Part shown: positions 8,212 through 17,347 of the stretch, in pieces
Layout of the letters: every line of letters starts with the position of its first letter
How positions within the stretch are numbered: position 1 is the first letter of the stretch
NCBI GenBank assembly: GCA_945875585.1
Contig: CAMCLK010000048.1
Span: forward strand, 1-36,625
Length of the DNA stretch: 36,625 bases
Reading direction: 5' to 3'
Source of the DNA: Candidatus Kuenenia stuttgartensis
GTDB lineage: Bacteria > Planctomycetota > Planctomycetia > Gemmatales > Gemmataceae
Notes under the pieces: model-generated
Databases searched by the model: none
Seen by the model: only the letters and a program-made list of their open reading frames with translations
Told to the model about the DNA's origin: nothing
Position numbers and translations under genes: made by a program

Positions 8212-9339
8212 TTAAAAGTGTTGCTGAATGCGATCTTTCAGGAAAACTCCCACATCAAGCAATTTTGTGTTGCCAGATGCATCGGTGCCGGTGTTGGCAC
8301 GCGCTTGATTGATGAGATCTTGCCCCGCCCCCTCCGCCACCACAATGACGGCATGACCACGGTCGGTGAGGAGCTTATCGATATGGCGGAACAGACCCTG
8401 TTCGCCTTCGAGCCGGAACGGAACCTCGGGAATCAACACAATATTGGCATCGCCAATGGCAAGTGAACCGTAACAGGCAATGAAGCCCGAATGCCTCCCC
8501 ATCAACCGGACCAAACCAATGCCGTTGGGCGATGCCGTGGCTTCGGCGTGCGCGGCCCGGATGCTCTTGGCCGCCTCGGTGAATGCCGTCTGAAATCCAA
8601 AGCTCTGGTCGATAAAGGCAACATCGTTGTCGATGGTTTTCGGGATGCCAACCACGGAAATACGCGCCTGACGGGCAGCAATCTCCCGGCTGATATCGAG
8701 TGCACCGCGAATCGTGCCATCACCACCCACCACAAAAAGCATGTTGATGCTCATGCGCTCGAGGCAATCGACAATATCCCCAGCGTCTTGCCGCCCACGC
8801 GATGTGCCTAAAAAGGTTCCGCCATGCTCGTTGATGCGCGCCACGGAGGCGCGATCCAGATCAACCACCTGCCTGCCATACGAGGCAATGAATCCCTCAT
8901 AGCCGTTGCGGAATCCGTAGATCTTCCGAATGCCATACCACTCGGATAATTCAAGCACCAATGCCCGAATGACATCGTTCAGCCCGGGGCACAGGCCACC
9001 GCAAGTAACGATGGCAGCACGGGTCTTGGATGGGTCGAAATAGATTTTTGTGCGTGGCCCGGCAGGCTCAAACGCTGGTAGGTCCTGAATGGAACCCTTG
9101 CGTTGGCTCAAGGCCGAAAGCGTGTCATCCAGCAGAACCCGGTCGCCTTCTTCCACCGCATGATAAGTTGGGCGGCGGTCTTTCAGAAGTGGCATCAGGG
9201 GACTGGCAATACGGCACGGTCCCAAGGTTTTCACAGCCAAGTCGTGTGGTTGCAATGCTAAATGGCCAGAATGGTCCCACGATTCATCCACTGTCTGGTA
9301 TCCACCCTTGGGATCGGTTGTTGCTGGATGCAGTTCCAT
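8212..9339 (-). CDS. ATP-dependent 6-phosphofructokinase, N-terminal part, interrupted by in-frame TAA
   Basis: A 375-residue product of the plant-type (group III) PFK clade, which phosphorylates fructose 6-phosphate to fructose 1,6-bisphosphate in glycolysis. Seen motifs: nucleotide-loop start TCGGLCPGLN (112-121), GGDGT (205-209; Gly at the position that is Asp in PPi enzymes, suggesting ATP use), catalytic PKTIDND (233-239) and GRHSG (281-285). ATG 9339 is preferred over ATG 9375 because AGGAG lies at 9353-9349. The reading stops at TAA 8214-8212 after IQQHF, before the conserved C-terminal segment, which continues in the same frame directly downstream. The upstream part alone would lack part of the substrate site. 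This is either a pseudogene, a read-through or re-initiation case, or a base-call error. Confidence 0.8.
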   Translation of the reverse strand: MELHPATTDPKGGYQTVDESWDHSGHLALQPHDLAVKTLGPCRIASPLMPLLKDRRPTYHAVEEGDRVLLDDTLSALSQRKGSIQDLPAFEPAGPRTKIYFDPSKTRAAIVTCGGLCPGLNDVIRALVLELSEWYGIRKIYGFRNGYEGFIASYGRQVVDLDRASVARINEHGGTFLGTSRGRQDAGDIVDCLERMSINMLFVVGGDGTIRGALDISREIAARQARISVVGIPKTIDNDVAFIDQSFGFQTAFTEAAKSIRAAHAEATASPNGIGLVRLMGRHSGFIACYGSLAIGDANIVLIPEVPFRLEGEQGLFRHIDKLLTDRGHAVIVVAEGAGQDLINQARANTGTDASGNTKLLDVGVFLKDRIQQHF

Positions 9340-9490
9340 GGCATGTGTCTCCTGCCGAACCATGCATGCCTGCAATTTTCATGCCCTGACTTTAGTTGTC
9401 TTTATCTCTAATACCATCAACGTGTTACAGCATTCAGCAGAGCCTTGGCAATCTATCCTTGCCTAGCCTTTGATCCAGATTTGCCCGAAA

Positions 9491-10378
9491 TCAGGCATCG
9501 TCTGCTTCAGGGTGCACGTCCACTCCCACAGACGCCGTGTGTTCGCCACCACCCACGAGAAGGCCGGATAGCGGGCTGACATCGCTGTAGTCTCGACCAA
9601 ACCCAATAGTGATATGATCCGATTCGGGAAACAGGTTGTTGGTAGGGTCCAGTTCAATCCAATCGGATCCCGGACAGTAGGCCGCCACCCAGGCATGAGA
9701 AGCATCCACACCCGTCAGCCTAGGCCGTCCCTCGGGAGGCCGCGTCCTGATGTAACCGCTCATATAACGCCCGGGTAATCCAAGAACGCGCAGGCATGCC
9801 AGCATCAGGTGGGCCAGATCTTGGCACACACCGCGGCGACGTACAAAAACCTGTTCCACCGGTGTGCCCACAGTGGTTTCACCCGGACTGAATGTGACAT
9901 GGGCATGGATGCGGCGGTTGAGGTCATCAAGCACATCCAGATAACACCGGCCAGGGGGAGCACTCACCCGGGCAAACTGTCCTAGTTCTGGCCAAATCGT
10001 TACCTGAGGCGACGGATATGCAAACTGAGCCGCATTGAGCGCCTCGGCTCCAACCGGTTGACGCGCCAAGGCAGCTACTTGCTCCCAAGCGGGTATTATG
10101 GATCGCGGAGGCAGTGAACGTGGCCTGACCACCACAGAACTGAGCGCCAACACCTCTAGCCGGGTATGCGGTTCCTGAAGGCTGAATTGGTTCACCTGAT
10201 TACCAAAAGTATCCACCCGTTGCGACTGGATGGGCGGACGAGGTCGCACGAGCAGGCGAAAATCCACGCACTCTTGTGATGGCATGTCACGTGGCCTCAT
10301 CACGGCGGTGTGATGCGAGGAGGCCACTGGTGTCTCATACTGATATGTCGTACGGTGCACAATTTTGTAACGGGGCAT
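9491..10378 (-). CDS. Transglutaminase-like cysteine protease/transferase family protein
   Basis: A 295-residue protein with the bacterial transglutaminase N-terminal region (YKIVHRTTYQYETPV) and the catalytic core: Cys185 in RRGVCQDLAH, His228 in DASHAW and Asp244 in ELDPTNN. Such proteins hydrolyse or transfer at amide bonds. No signal peptide is seen, so it is probably cytoplasmic. ATG 10378 lies one base after the stop of the ATP-grasp gene, with GGGGAGG just upstream inside that gene; the longer upstream frame is overlap shadow. It is the third gene of a unit in which ATP-grasp and transglutaminase proteins are predicted (from the known gene-neighbourhood theme) to make and cleave a peptide or amide-linked tag. 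Substrates are unknown. Confidence 0.92.
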   Translation of the reverse strand: MPRYKIVHRTTYQYETPVASSHHTAVMRPRDMPSQECVDFRLLVRPRPPIQSQRVDTFGNQVNQFSLQEPHTRLEVLALSSVVVRPRSLPPRSIIPAWEQVAALARQPVGAEALNAAQFAYPSPQVTIWPELGQFARVSAPPGRCYLDVLDDLNRRIHAHVTFSPGETTVGTPVEQVFVRRRGVCQDLAHLMLACLRVLGLPGRYMSGYIRTRPPEGRPRLTGVDASHAWVAAYCPGSDWIELDPTNNLFPESDHITIGFGRDYSDVSPLSGLLVGGGEHTASVGVDVHPEADDA

Positions 10379-10379
10379 C

Positions 10380-12968
10380 TCAGCCTCCCCTGGAACGCGA
10401 GATCGCCGTGGGTGCCAGGTAGGTGGCATGAATCGCATCGCTGATGGCTGGCATGTCCTGCCTCAACAAATCGAGCGCCTGAGCCACATTTGTGCGGTTC
10501 CATCCACCCCGTTTACGCACCAGTTCATTGGGGTCAACCAACCGTAACCGGGTTGAAGCTGCCATCACAATGCACCGGGCTGGATCGGGTAAGGCCGACT
10601 CCAATGCACGGGGCAAGTGGGTGAGGTGAGCGTCTACGGCATCGAGCAACGACACCAGAGAACGAGGACTTCCCGGATCCATCATAAGAAGATCGTACAC
10701 GGCTGCGATATTCGGCAAAATATTATACCGCGATCGGTACGTGATGGAGCTGTCCGCCACCTCCAGCAAAGCCTCCAGAAGACCCGGATGATCCGCTGCC
10801 CGGCAGTGCAATCCACGCCAGAAGAGAACCGACAAAAACAGACCTCGCTCCACCCTCATTCCCATGTCGAGGAAACGCCACGCCTGCGTACGCGTCATGT
10901 TTTCACTGGCCAGCCCTTGAAGCGCGCACAGCATCGGCAACGTCCGGTGCAAGGCAGACAGCGCACATGTTGTGGCCAAGGCCTCGCTTTCCTCGAGACG
11001 CTTTTCCATTTCGTTGATCGGTTCAAGCAACGAGCGGGCCACGCGGTAGGTATCGCTGGAAAGACGATCACGCATCACCAGCGCCAGATTCGAGACTCGG
11101 CCCAGCATCGCGCGTAGGCTGGTGGATTGGTCCGCGTCGAATACGGCGCGCACCAATGTTTCTTCCAGCAATGCCGCGCGCGGCACCTCATCGGGGCTTT
11201 GGGATTCATCAAGCCAGTGACCAGATGGAATAATTCCTTGATGAACCAGACTGCGCACCAAAGGCTCCAAACCGGGCGCCACTTCCCGGTTGTTGCCTGC
11301 TGGTTCGCAACGCGCCAAAGTGGCGCGCAGAAGCCGCATGGTGCCATCAGCACGTTCGGTGTAGCGCCCAAGCCAGAAGAAGCAATCCGCCACGCGGCTG
11401 GAAAGGTTATTCCCGGCGCGCTTCAGCTCCACCGGCTGGGCCCCTTCATACAGAAGGGTGGTTGGCTCAACAGGTGCATCGGCGGGCACCCAGACATCCT
11501 TGGTGCTTCCACCGCGCTGCATGGTGATCAGCCCGTAGCCTTCACCAGCAGCCACACGCCCCATGCCACCCGGCATGGCGACATATCCGTTTTTGGTGGA
11601 AACAAGTGACACGCGTAGTGCATAACGTTTGGGTACCAACCGCCCTTCGTGCCAGCCGGGAACCGTGGCCAGTTCAACACGCTCCTGAGCCACATAGGAA
11701 TGCGGCTGAAAACGTAATCGTTCAAGCAGCTCGCGGCGGGGAAGGGCGTGGGGTGGAGGCCCCTTGTCGTGTCCTGAAAATGGTCGGAATGCCGGTTTCA
11801 CAAACAGATCGTCCAGCCTGCTTGTCACATGCGACAGTGCCGCCTCCTGACCACACCACCACGTTGCCACCGAGGGTATTTTTAGGTCTTCTCCAAGAAC
11901 AATCCGGCACAAGCCCGGCAAAAACGCCATGAACGCCGGGCTCTGCAGAATGCCCGAACCCAGCATGTTGGCAACCGTCACGTTGCCGGCACGCAATGCC
12001 TGCACAAGGCCAGGTACACCCAGCATCGAGTCGTTGCGGAGTTCGAGTGGATCACAAAAATCATCGTCCACACGCCGGAGGAGCACGTCCACCGGTTCAA
12101 GCCCCGACAGGGTCCGCAAGAACAGGCGGTCGTCGCGCACCACCAGATCCTGCCCCTCCACCAAGGCATAACCAAGATAACGAGCCAAATAGGCGTGCTC
12201 GAAGTACGTTTCGTTATAAGGGCCTGGCGTCATGACCGCCACGCGTGGCTGATCGTCCGGGCGAGGTGCCAAGTCGGCAAGAGATTGCTGCATCTCACGG
12301 AAAAAACCGGCCAGACGGCGCACCTTCATCCGGCGGAAAGCTTCTGGCAATATCCGGCTGGTAACGATGCGATTTTCAAGCGCGTAACCAGATCCAGTGG
12401 GTATTTGGGTTCGGTCCGAAAGAACCCACCAACGCCCATCGGGCGATCGGCCGACATCAGCGGCATACAAATTCAAAAATATACCACCCGCGGGCTGAAT
12501 ACCCAGACATGGCCTCAAAAAATCTGGCTGAGCATACAGCAGGCCCGGGGGAATACGGCCCTCTTTTAATAACCGCTGGGGACCATGGCAGTCGGCAATG
12601 ATATGGTTCAAAAGGCGGGCACGCTGAGCCAGACCTTGTTCCAGATATTCCCAATCGGCGGGCGATATCACCATCGGCACAGGGTCGAGCTGCCATTGCC
12701 GCGCCTGTCCACCACCCTCACCTTGAATATTGTAAGAAATGCCCTGCTCGAGCACCATGCGTCGGCCAGCTTCCCAGCGCCTGCTCAGACCGTCTTGGCC
12801 AAGGGCAGCAAACGTTTCCAGCAAAGGGGTGTAGCCCGGGCGAATGGCACCGCTACCGTCCATCAACTCGTCGTAAGCATTTCCCGACGCCTTGTAATCC
12901 CGCAACAACTCGTTGAGTGCGGCGGGACCTACAACCGGGCCGGAACTGCCTGCTTTGGAGGAAATCAT
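10380..12968 (-). CDS. Circularly permuted type 2 ATP-grasp protein fused to alpha-E domain
   Basis: An 862-residue fusion. Residues ~1-500 match the circularly permuted ATP-grasp family (formerly DUF404/DUF407): YDELMDGSG near the start, then PGPYNETYFEHAYLARYLG, a DVLLRRVDDDFCDPLELR block and SVATWWCGQ. These enzymes are predicted ATP-dependent carboxylate-amine ligases. From about residue 519 (NNLSSRVADCFFWLGRYTER) to the end is the all-helical alpha-E domain (formerly DUF403), here fused, while in many bacteria it is a separate gene. The start ATG overlaps the stop of the upstream transglutaminase-DUF2126 gene by 4 bases (ATGA), and the next gene begins one base after its stop, so the three are almost certainly one operon. 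Confidence 0.93.
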   Translation of the reverse strand: MISSKAGSSGPVVGPAALNELLRDYKASGNAYDELMDGSGAIRPGYTPLLETFAALGQDGLSRRWEAGRRMVLEQGISYNIQGEGGGQARQWQLDPVPMVISPADWEYLEQGLAQRARLLNHIIADCHGPQRLLKEGRIPPGLLYAQPDFLRPCLGIQPAGGIFLNLYAADVGRSPDGRWWVLSDRTQIPTGSGYALENRIVTSRILPEAFRRMKVRRLAGFFREMQQSLADLAPRPDDQPRVAVMTPGPYNETYFEHAYLARYLGYALVEGQDLVVRDDRLFLRTLSGLEPVDVLLRRVDDDFCDPLELRNDSMLGVPGLVQALRAGNVTVANMLGSGILQSPAFMAFLPGLCRIVLGEDLKIPSVATWWCGQEAALSHVTSRLDDLFVKPAFRPFSGHDKGPPPHALPRRELLERLRFQPHSYVAQERVELATVPGWHEGRLVPKRYALRVSLVSTKNGYVAMPGGMGRVAAGEGYGLITMQRGGSTKDVWVPADAPVEPTTLLYEGAQPVELKRAGNNLSSRVADCFFWLGRYTERADGTMRLLRATLARCEPAGNNREVAPGLEPLVRSLVHQGIIPSGHWLDESQSPDEVPRAALLEETLVRAVFDADQSTSLRAMLGRVSNLALVMRDRLSSDTYRVARSLLEPINEMEKRLEESEALATTCALSALHRTLPMLCALQGLASENMTRTQAWRFLDMGMRVERGLFLSVLFWRGLHCRAADHPGLLEALLEVADSSITYRSRYNILPNIAAVYDLLMMDPGSPRSLVSLLDAVDAHLTHLPRALESALPDPARCIVMAASTRLRLVDPNELVRKRGGWNRTNVAQALDLLRQDMPAISDAIHATYLAPTAISRSRGG

Positions 12969-15900
12969 GACGTTCGCAGGTCCAAGGTGAACGGATGCTC
13001 TGGGTCCACTGGCGGGCGATTAATATCAACCCGGCCGGCAGTATGTCCATGGCGGAAAAACCGCGCCAGCCTACGCCCTTCTGCCTCGTACGAGTTCACA
13101 GGAAATGCCTCGAAACTCATACCACCCGGATGGGACACATGGTAACTGCATCCACCCAGTGACCTTTCATTCCAAGTGTCGATGAGATCGAACACCAGCG
13201 GAGCATGCACACCAATGGTAGGCTGCAAGCATTCTGGCGGTTGCCAAGCACGGTAACGCACACCCGCCACGGCTTCGCCGTTGGTTCCAGTTGGGTGTAA
13301 CGGCACACGCCTGCCATTGCATGCAAGCGCATACCGATCGCCAATCAGGCCACGCGCCAGCACTTGCACACGTTCGAGCGAGCTGTCCACATTGCGAACC
13401 GTGCCGCCACCTGCCGGTTCTTCACCCAGCACATGCCACGGCTCCAATGCCCCACGCAACTCCACCTCAATGCCGCGCGCGGCGAAGTCGCCGATCTTTG
13501 GAAAACGGAATTCATGGTGCGGGTCGAACCAAGCGTTCTGGAAAGGCAAGCCCGCCTCACGCAGGTGGTCGAGCACCTCGTGGAAATCCTGCTCACAAAA
13601 ATGCGGCAACAACCAGCGGTCGTGAATATCGGTGCCCCAACGCACAAGATCACGCCGATACGGGTTGTCCCAGAACGTGGACACTAATCCACGCAACAGC
13701 AGATGCTGCGCCAAACTCATACGGGCATGGGGAGGCATCTCGAAAGCGCGCATCTCCAGCAAACCCAGACGGCCTGAAGCGCTGTCGGGAGAAAACATCT
13801 TGTCGATGCTGAATTCCGCGCGGTGAGTGTTGCCCGTAGAATCGACCAACAAATTGCGGAAAAGCCTGTCCACCAGCCAAGGCGGAGTATGACCGAACCT
13901 CGCTTGCTGACGATCCAACTCTGAAAATGCCAGCTCCAGTTCATGCAACGCATCGTGCCGAGCCTCGTCAAGCCTTGGCGCCTGCGATGTCGGCCCGATG
14001 AACAGGCCACTGAACAACCGCGACAAACTTGGGTGGTTCTGCCAGAACGAAACAAGCGATCGCAACAGGTCTGGCCTGCGCAGAAGTGGACTGTCGGCAG
14101 GTGTGGCGCCGCCAAGAAGAATATGATTGCCACCACCCGTACCAGCATGGCGACCGTCGATCATGAACTTTTCAGTTCCTAAACGTGTTTGGTGCGCTTC
14201 CTCATAAAGAACTGTGGTGCGCTCAACCAACTCGTCCCACGAGTGGCTGGGGTGAAGGTTCACCTCAATCACACCGGGATCGGGAGTCACGGAAAACTTG
14301 CTGATACGGTAATCGCGCGGAGGCGCATCACCCTCCACCACCACCGGGTAGCCTGTATGCTCAGCCGCGGCCTCAACAGCACTTACGAGCTCCAGATAAT
14401 CTTCCGTTGTTGCCACCGGAGGCATGAAAACATGCAGCCTCCCATCGCGTGGTTGCACGCACAGCGCCGTACGGATCACCCATGGTGCCGACTGGCCCAA
14501 TACCGGCGCCTTGTCAGGTTTTTCCTGATGGCGTTCCACTCCACGGCCGCTTTTGGCCGACGCTTCCGAGCGCCCCTTCAGCAATTGCGCCTGACGCTGA
14601 AAATGGCGAGGCAATGGCGGCAAGCGGGGATCCATCGGATCGCGCGGATACAAATAGGGATATTCAGATTTTGCAACCCATGGAACTGAATCAAGCGGCA
14701 GTCGCAGGCCCATGGCTGAGTCGCCAGGAATCAACCACAGTTTCTCGCCTTCCCGCAAAAACCATGAGCCCGAACGCCAGCCAGCCGATCCGCTCGCTGA
14801 AGGCCCTTCCAGCGGCAGCGTGTAACCAACCACCGAGCCAAGCCCCTCACGGAACACCTTCGCAAGGCGTTCCCGTTCGAAGGGGTCGTTCAATCGGCTG
14901 TCTTCTGGCGTCACATTGACAGGAAGACGGCGCTCTTTCCATGTGTAGTAAAAAACATCTTCATATCCCGGAAGGATGTATTGCCCATCAACTCCCAGTT
15001 CCTGGGCAATACCCTGAATCAGCTCGCGTGCCTGCGCTTCGCCCAAACGGCCTTCTTTTTCTTCATCCGCAAAAAGAGCGGGATCGTGCCACACAGGAAC
15101 ACCGTCTGGACGCCAATATGCGGATAGCGCCCACCGAGGCAACTGCTCGCCCGGATACCACTTCCCTTGACCGTAATGAAGCAAGGCGCCGGGCGCGTAA
15201 CGACCCGCCAAACGACGCATTAACCGGCCAGCCAACTGCCTTTTCTTCACGCTTACTGCTGTGAAATTCCATTCCGGACCATCCGGATCGTCTACTGATA
15301 CGAAGGTTGGTTCGCCTCCCATGGTCAGGCGAACGTCGCCTCGCTTCAAACGGCCATCGATCGTGCGACCCAACACTTCGATCTTCGACCATTCTTCTTC
15401 CGAATAAGGCAACGTCACACGCGGCGTTTCAAGAACGCGAGTCACCGCCATGGTGTGCTCTAACGTTGCCTCGCACTCGTCCACTCCACCCGTAACGGGC
15501 GCGGCACTTTTGGGCTCTGGAGTACACGAAAGGGGAATGTGGCCCTCACCTGCCAGCAGACCCGATGTGGGGTCGAGGCCCACCCAACCTGCCCCTGGAA
15601 GATAAACTTCGCACCAAGCATGCAGGTCGGTGAAATCCTTTTCCGGGCCCGATGGGCCATCCAGCGACTTCACGTCTGCTGTCAGCTGGATCAGGTAACC
15701 ACTTACAAACCGAGCAGCCAGCCCCAGACGCCTCAAAACCTGTGTCAGCAACCAAGCGCTGTCGCGGCACGATCCAGTCGCTTTTTCAAGTGTTTCCTCG
15801 GGCTCCTGAACGCCCGGTTCCAAGCGAATGGTGTACCCCACAGCCTTGTGAACAGCCTGATTGACGGTCACCAACTGATCAATCGTGCGCGGCTTGGCTC

Positions 15901-16315
15901 CCTTCGCAGGCCTTACCGATTCCACCAAAGCCAACAGAAGCGGGGTCGCTTCCCCCGGCTTAAGAAATGGGGCAAGATCATGTTTCAGGTCCGGCTCATA
16001 GTCGAACGGATAATGCTCAGCTTCATCCTCCAGAAAAAAATCAAACGGATTCAGAACGGCCATCTCCACCACAAGATCGATGGTGATCGACAGTTCCTTC
16101 ATGGGTTGCAAAAACACCAACCGGGCATTCCAGTTGGAAAACGGATCCTGATGCCAGTTGATGAAATGCTCGCCGCCCACAATCTTCTGCGAATACGAGA
16201 GCACCCGGGTACGGCTATGCGGCGCGGGTCGAAGCCTTACAACGTGCGGGCCATGATTGACAGCCCGGTCGTAACGGTAATGAGTAACATGCTTTAGGGC
16301 GACATGGATAGCCAT
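12965..16315 (-). CDS. Transglutaminase family protein with C-terminal DUF2126 domain
   Basis: A 1116-residue two-part protein. The first ~265 residues are a transglutaminase-like module with Cys183 (TGSCRDSAW), His232 (DLHAWCEVY) and Asp248 (GLDPTSG). The remaining ~830 residues are the DUF2126 region, starting around LTMGGEPTFVSVDD and containing YPVVVEGDAPPRDYR, RHAGTGGGNHILLGG and SHPGGMSFEAFPVNSYEAE. That is the usual architecture and length for the family. It heads the operon, with 4-base overlap to the ATP-grasp gene. ATG 16315 is used; a GGAGG motif lies 12 bases upstream within one arm of a perfect inverted repeat. Families of this set occur together widely in bacteria; the predicted role is peptide ligation and processing, with the product unknown. 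Confidence 0.94.
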   Translation of the reverse strand: MAIHVALKHVTHYRYDRAVNHGPHVVRLRPAPHSRTRVLSYSQKIVGGEHFINWHQDPFSNWNARLVFLQPMKELSITIDLVVEMAVLNPFDFFLEDEAEHYPFDYEPDLKHDLAPFLKPGEATPLLLALVESVRPAKGAKPRTIDQLVTVNQAVHKAVGYTIRLEPGVQEPEETLEKATGSCRDSAWLLTQVLRRLGLAARFVSGYLIQLTADVKSLDGPSGPEKDFTDLHAWCEVYLPGAGWVGLDPTSGLLAGEGHIPLSCTPEPKSAAPVTGGVDECEATLEHTMAVTRVLETPRVTLPYSEEEWSKIEVLGRTIDGRLKRGDVRLTMGGEPTFVSVDDPDGPEWNFTAVSVKKRQLAGRLMRRLAGRYAPGALLHYGQGKWYPGEQLPRWALSAYWRPDGVPVWHDPALFADEEKEGRLGEAQARELIQGIAQELGVDGQYILPGYEDVFYYTWKERRLPVNVTPEDSRLNDPFERERLAKVFREGLGSVVGYTLPLEGPSASGSAGWRSGSWFLREGEKLWLIPGDSAMGLRLPLDSVPWVAKSEYPYLYPRDPMDPRLPPLPRHFQRQAQLLKGRSEASAKSGRGVERHQEKPDKAPVLGQSAPWVIRTALCVQPRDGRLHVFMPPVATTEDYLELVSAVEAAAEHTGYPVVVEGDAPPRDYRISKFSVTPDPGVIEVNLHPSHSWDELVERTTVLYEEAHQTRLGTEKFMIDGRHAGTGGGNHILLGGATPADSPLLRRPDLLRSLVSFWQNHPSLSRLFSGLFIGPTSQAPRLDEARHDALHELELAFSELDRQQARFGHTPPWLVDRLFRNLLVDSTGNTHRAEFSIDKMFSPDSASGRLGLLEMRAFEMPPHARMSLAQHLLLRGLVSTFWDNPYRRDLVRWGTDIHDRWLLPHFCEQDFHEVLDHLREAGLPFQNAWFDPHHEFRFPKIGDFAARGIEVELRGALEPWHVLGEEPAGGGTVRNVDSSLERVQVLARGLIGDRYALACNGRRVPLHPTGTNGEAVAGVRYRAWQPPECLQPTIGVHAPLVFDLIDTWNERSLGGCSYHVSHPGGMSFEAFPVNSYEAEGRRLARFFRHGHTAGRVDINRPPVDPEHPFTLDLRTS

Positions 16316-16327
16316 GGAAAGTCACAA

Positions 16328-16377
16328 CCTCCCTCTCGAGGGTCTTGCGCGCACTTTGGTGGCTCAGGAGAGGGAGG
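16328..16377 (-). promoter_or_regulatory. Leader inverted repeat overlapping the ribosome binding site
   Basis: In the 5' leader of the transglutaminase-DUF2126 gene, CCTCCCTCTC (16377-16368 on the minus strand) is perfectly complementary to GAGAGGGAGG (16337-16328), with a 30-base loop. The downstream arm contains the only good Shine-Dalgarno motif, 12 bases before the ATG. If the RNA folds this way the site would be masked. It is therefore a candidate translational control hairpin. The alternative reading, a terminator, is less likely because no T-run follows. Confidence 0.4.
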
Positions 16378-16459
16378 AGCAGCTTAACGCTGCGGAGCCT
16401 TATCCTTTTATCCTATCGGCCCCAAGCTGTGCCGCAATCGAACATGAACCGGGAGATCC

Positions 16460-17329
16460 TTAAGGTTCAACCAGTAATTTCACACGCCGCTTCTGGCGAA
16501 CAGCCGTTTCCTCGCCCAGAGTGATCAGCAGCCCGCCATCTTTTACCTCGGTTTCTGCCACATCGGGCACACCTAGCGGGTAGACAGCATCCGCCGTGGC
16601 TCCCTTCACAAGCACCCCGTTCACCACCGGCGGGCCAAACGTAATGGCAAGCTTCGGAATATCGGCCACGGGTCGCCGGGCACCGTATATCTCCACAAAG
16701 TTCGCCACCTTGCGTTGCAGCAACAGCTTCTCACCCTTGAATCGCAACGCGCCCACAAAGATGTTTTCATCTTTACCATGGGAATAAACAAATGCGCCTA
16801 CCCATGTGCGCGCTTCGCCGTCAACCACTTCACGGTCCATGCGGCACAACCGGTAGGTGTATTTTCCTTTGGTCCATTGGTACGGCCGTCTGGCACTCAC
16901 AAAATCACCTTCGTGGCCAGAACTCTGGAAATAACCACCCATGGCGGGGCGTATCGCCTCCACCTTCCGCTCGTTCCACATGGAAAACAAAAGGCCCGGA
17001 CCAATCCGCCGCAGCTTCGGGTCGCTCCGCGTGTTGCCATCCGATTGCGTTTGAATGCCACCATAAAATGGTGTTTTGTCCAGATGTCCTAACCCTATCG
17101 GAGCGATGTAAAGATTGACGCTGGCAGGAACATCGTCGCTGATCGTCACATCCACAGCCAGACTTTCAAACGCCTGCTCCTTGCCGATATCCCACCAGGT
17201 ATCGACCAGATGCCACGGCATGGGAGCATACTTCTTCGCGTTCGGTGGAATCTCCTGCGCCAATAACGGTTTTGCAACCATGGCTGCGAACAACACCAGC
17301 GCGGCAAACGCGCGTTTTGTCGGGTTCAT
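16460..17329 (-). CDS. Exported DUF3472-like protein
   Basis: A 289-residue protein with a clear Sec signal peptide (AFAALVLFAAMVAKPLLAQ, cleavage near residue 25). The middle has features I associate with DUF3472: FYGGIQTQSDG, GPGLLFSMWNE, then HEGDFVSARRPYQWTKGKYTYRL and a WVGAFVYS strand. It is probably a secreted or periplasmic beta-rich protein; the family assignment is from memory of the pattern and is moderate. It starts 18 bases after the S9 peptidase stop and so probably shares its transcript. No catalytic residues can be named. Confidence 0.75.
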   Translation of the reverse strand: MNPTKRAFAALVLFAAMVAKPLLAQEIPPNAKKYAPMPWHLVDTWWDIGKEQAFESLAVDVTISDDVPASVNLYIAPIGLGHLDKTPFYGGIQTQSDGNTRSDPKLRRIGPGLLFSMWNERKVEAIRPAMGGYFQSSGHEGDFVSARRPYQWTKGKYTYRLCRMDREVVDGEARTWVGAFVYSHGKDENIFVGALRFKGEKLLLQRKVANFVEIYGARRPVADIPKLAITFGPPVVNGVLVKGATADAVYPLGVPDVAETEVKDGGLLITLGEETAVRQKRRVKLLVEP

Positions 17330-17347
17330 TGATTGTTCCAGTGAGAG

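Noticed and set aside
15539..16297. 252-codon plus-strand ORF
   Set aside because: Antisense to the transglutaminase-DUF2126 gene, whose catalytic motifs are unmistakable.
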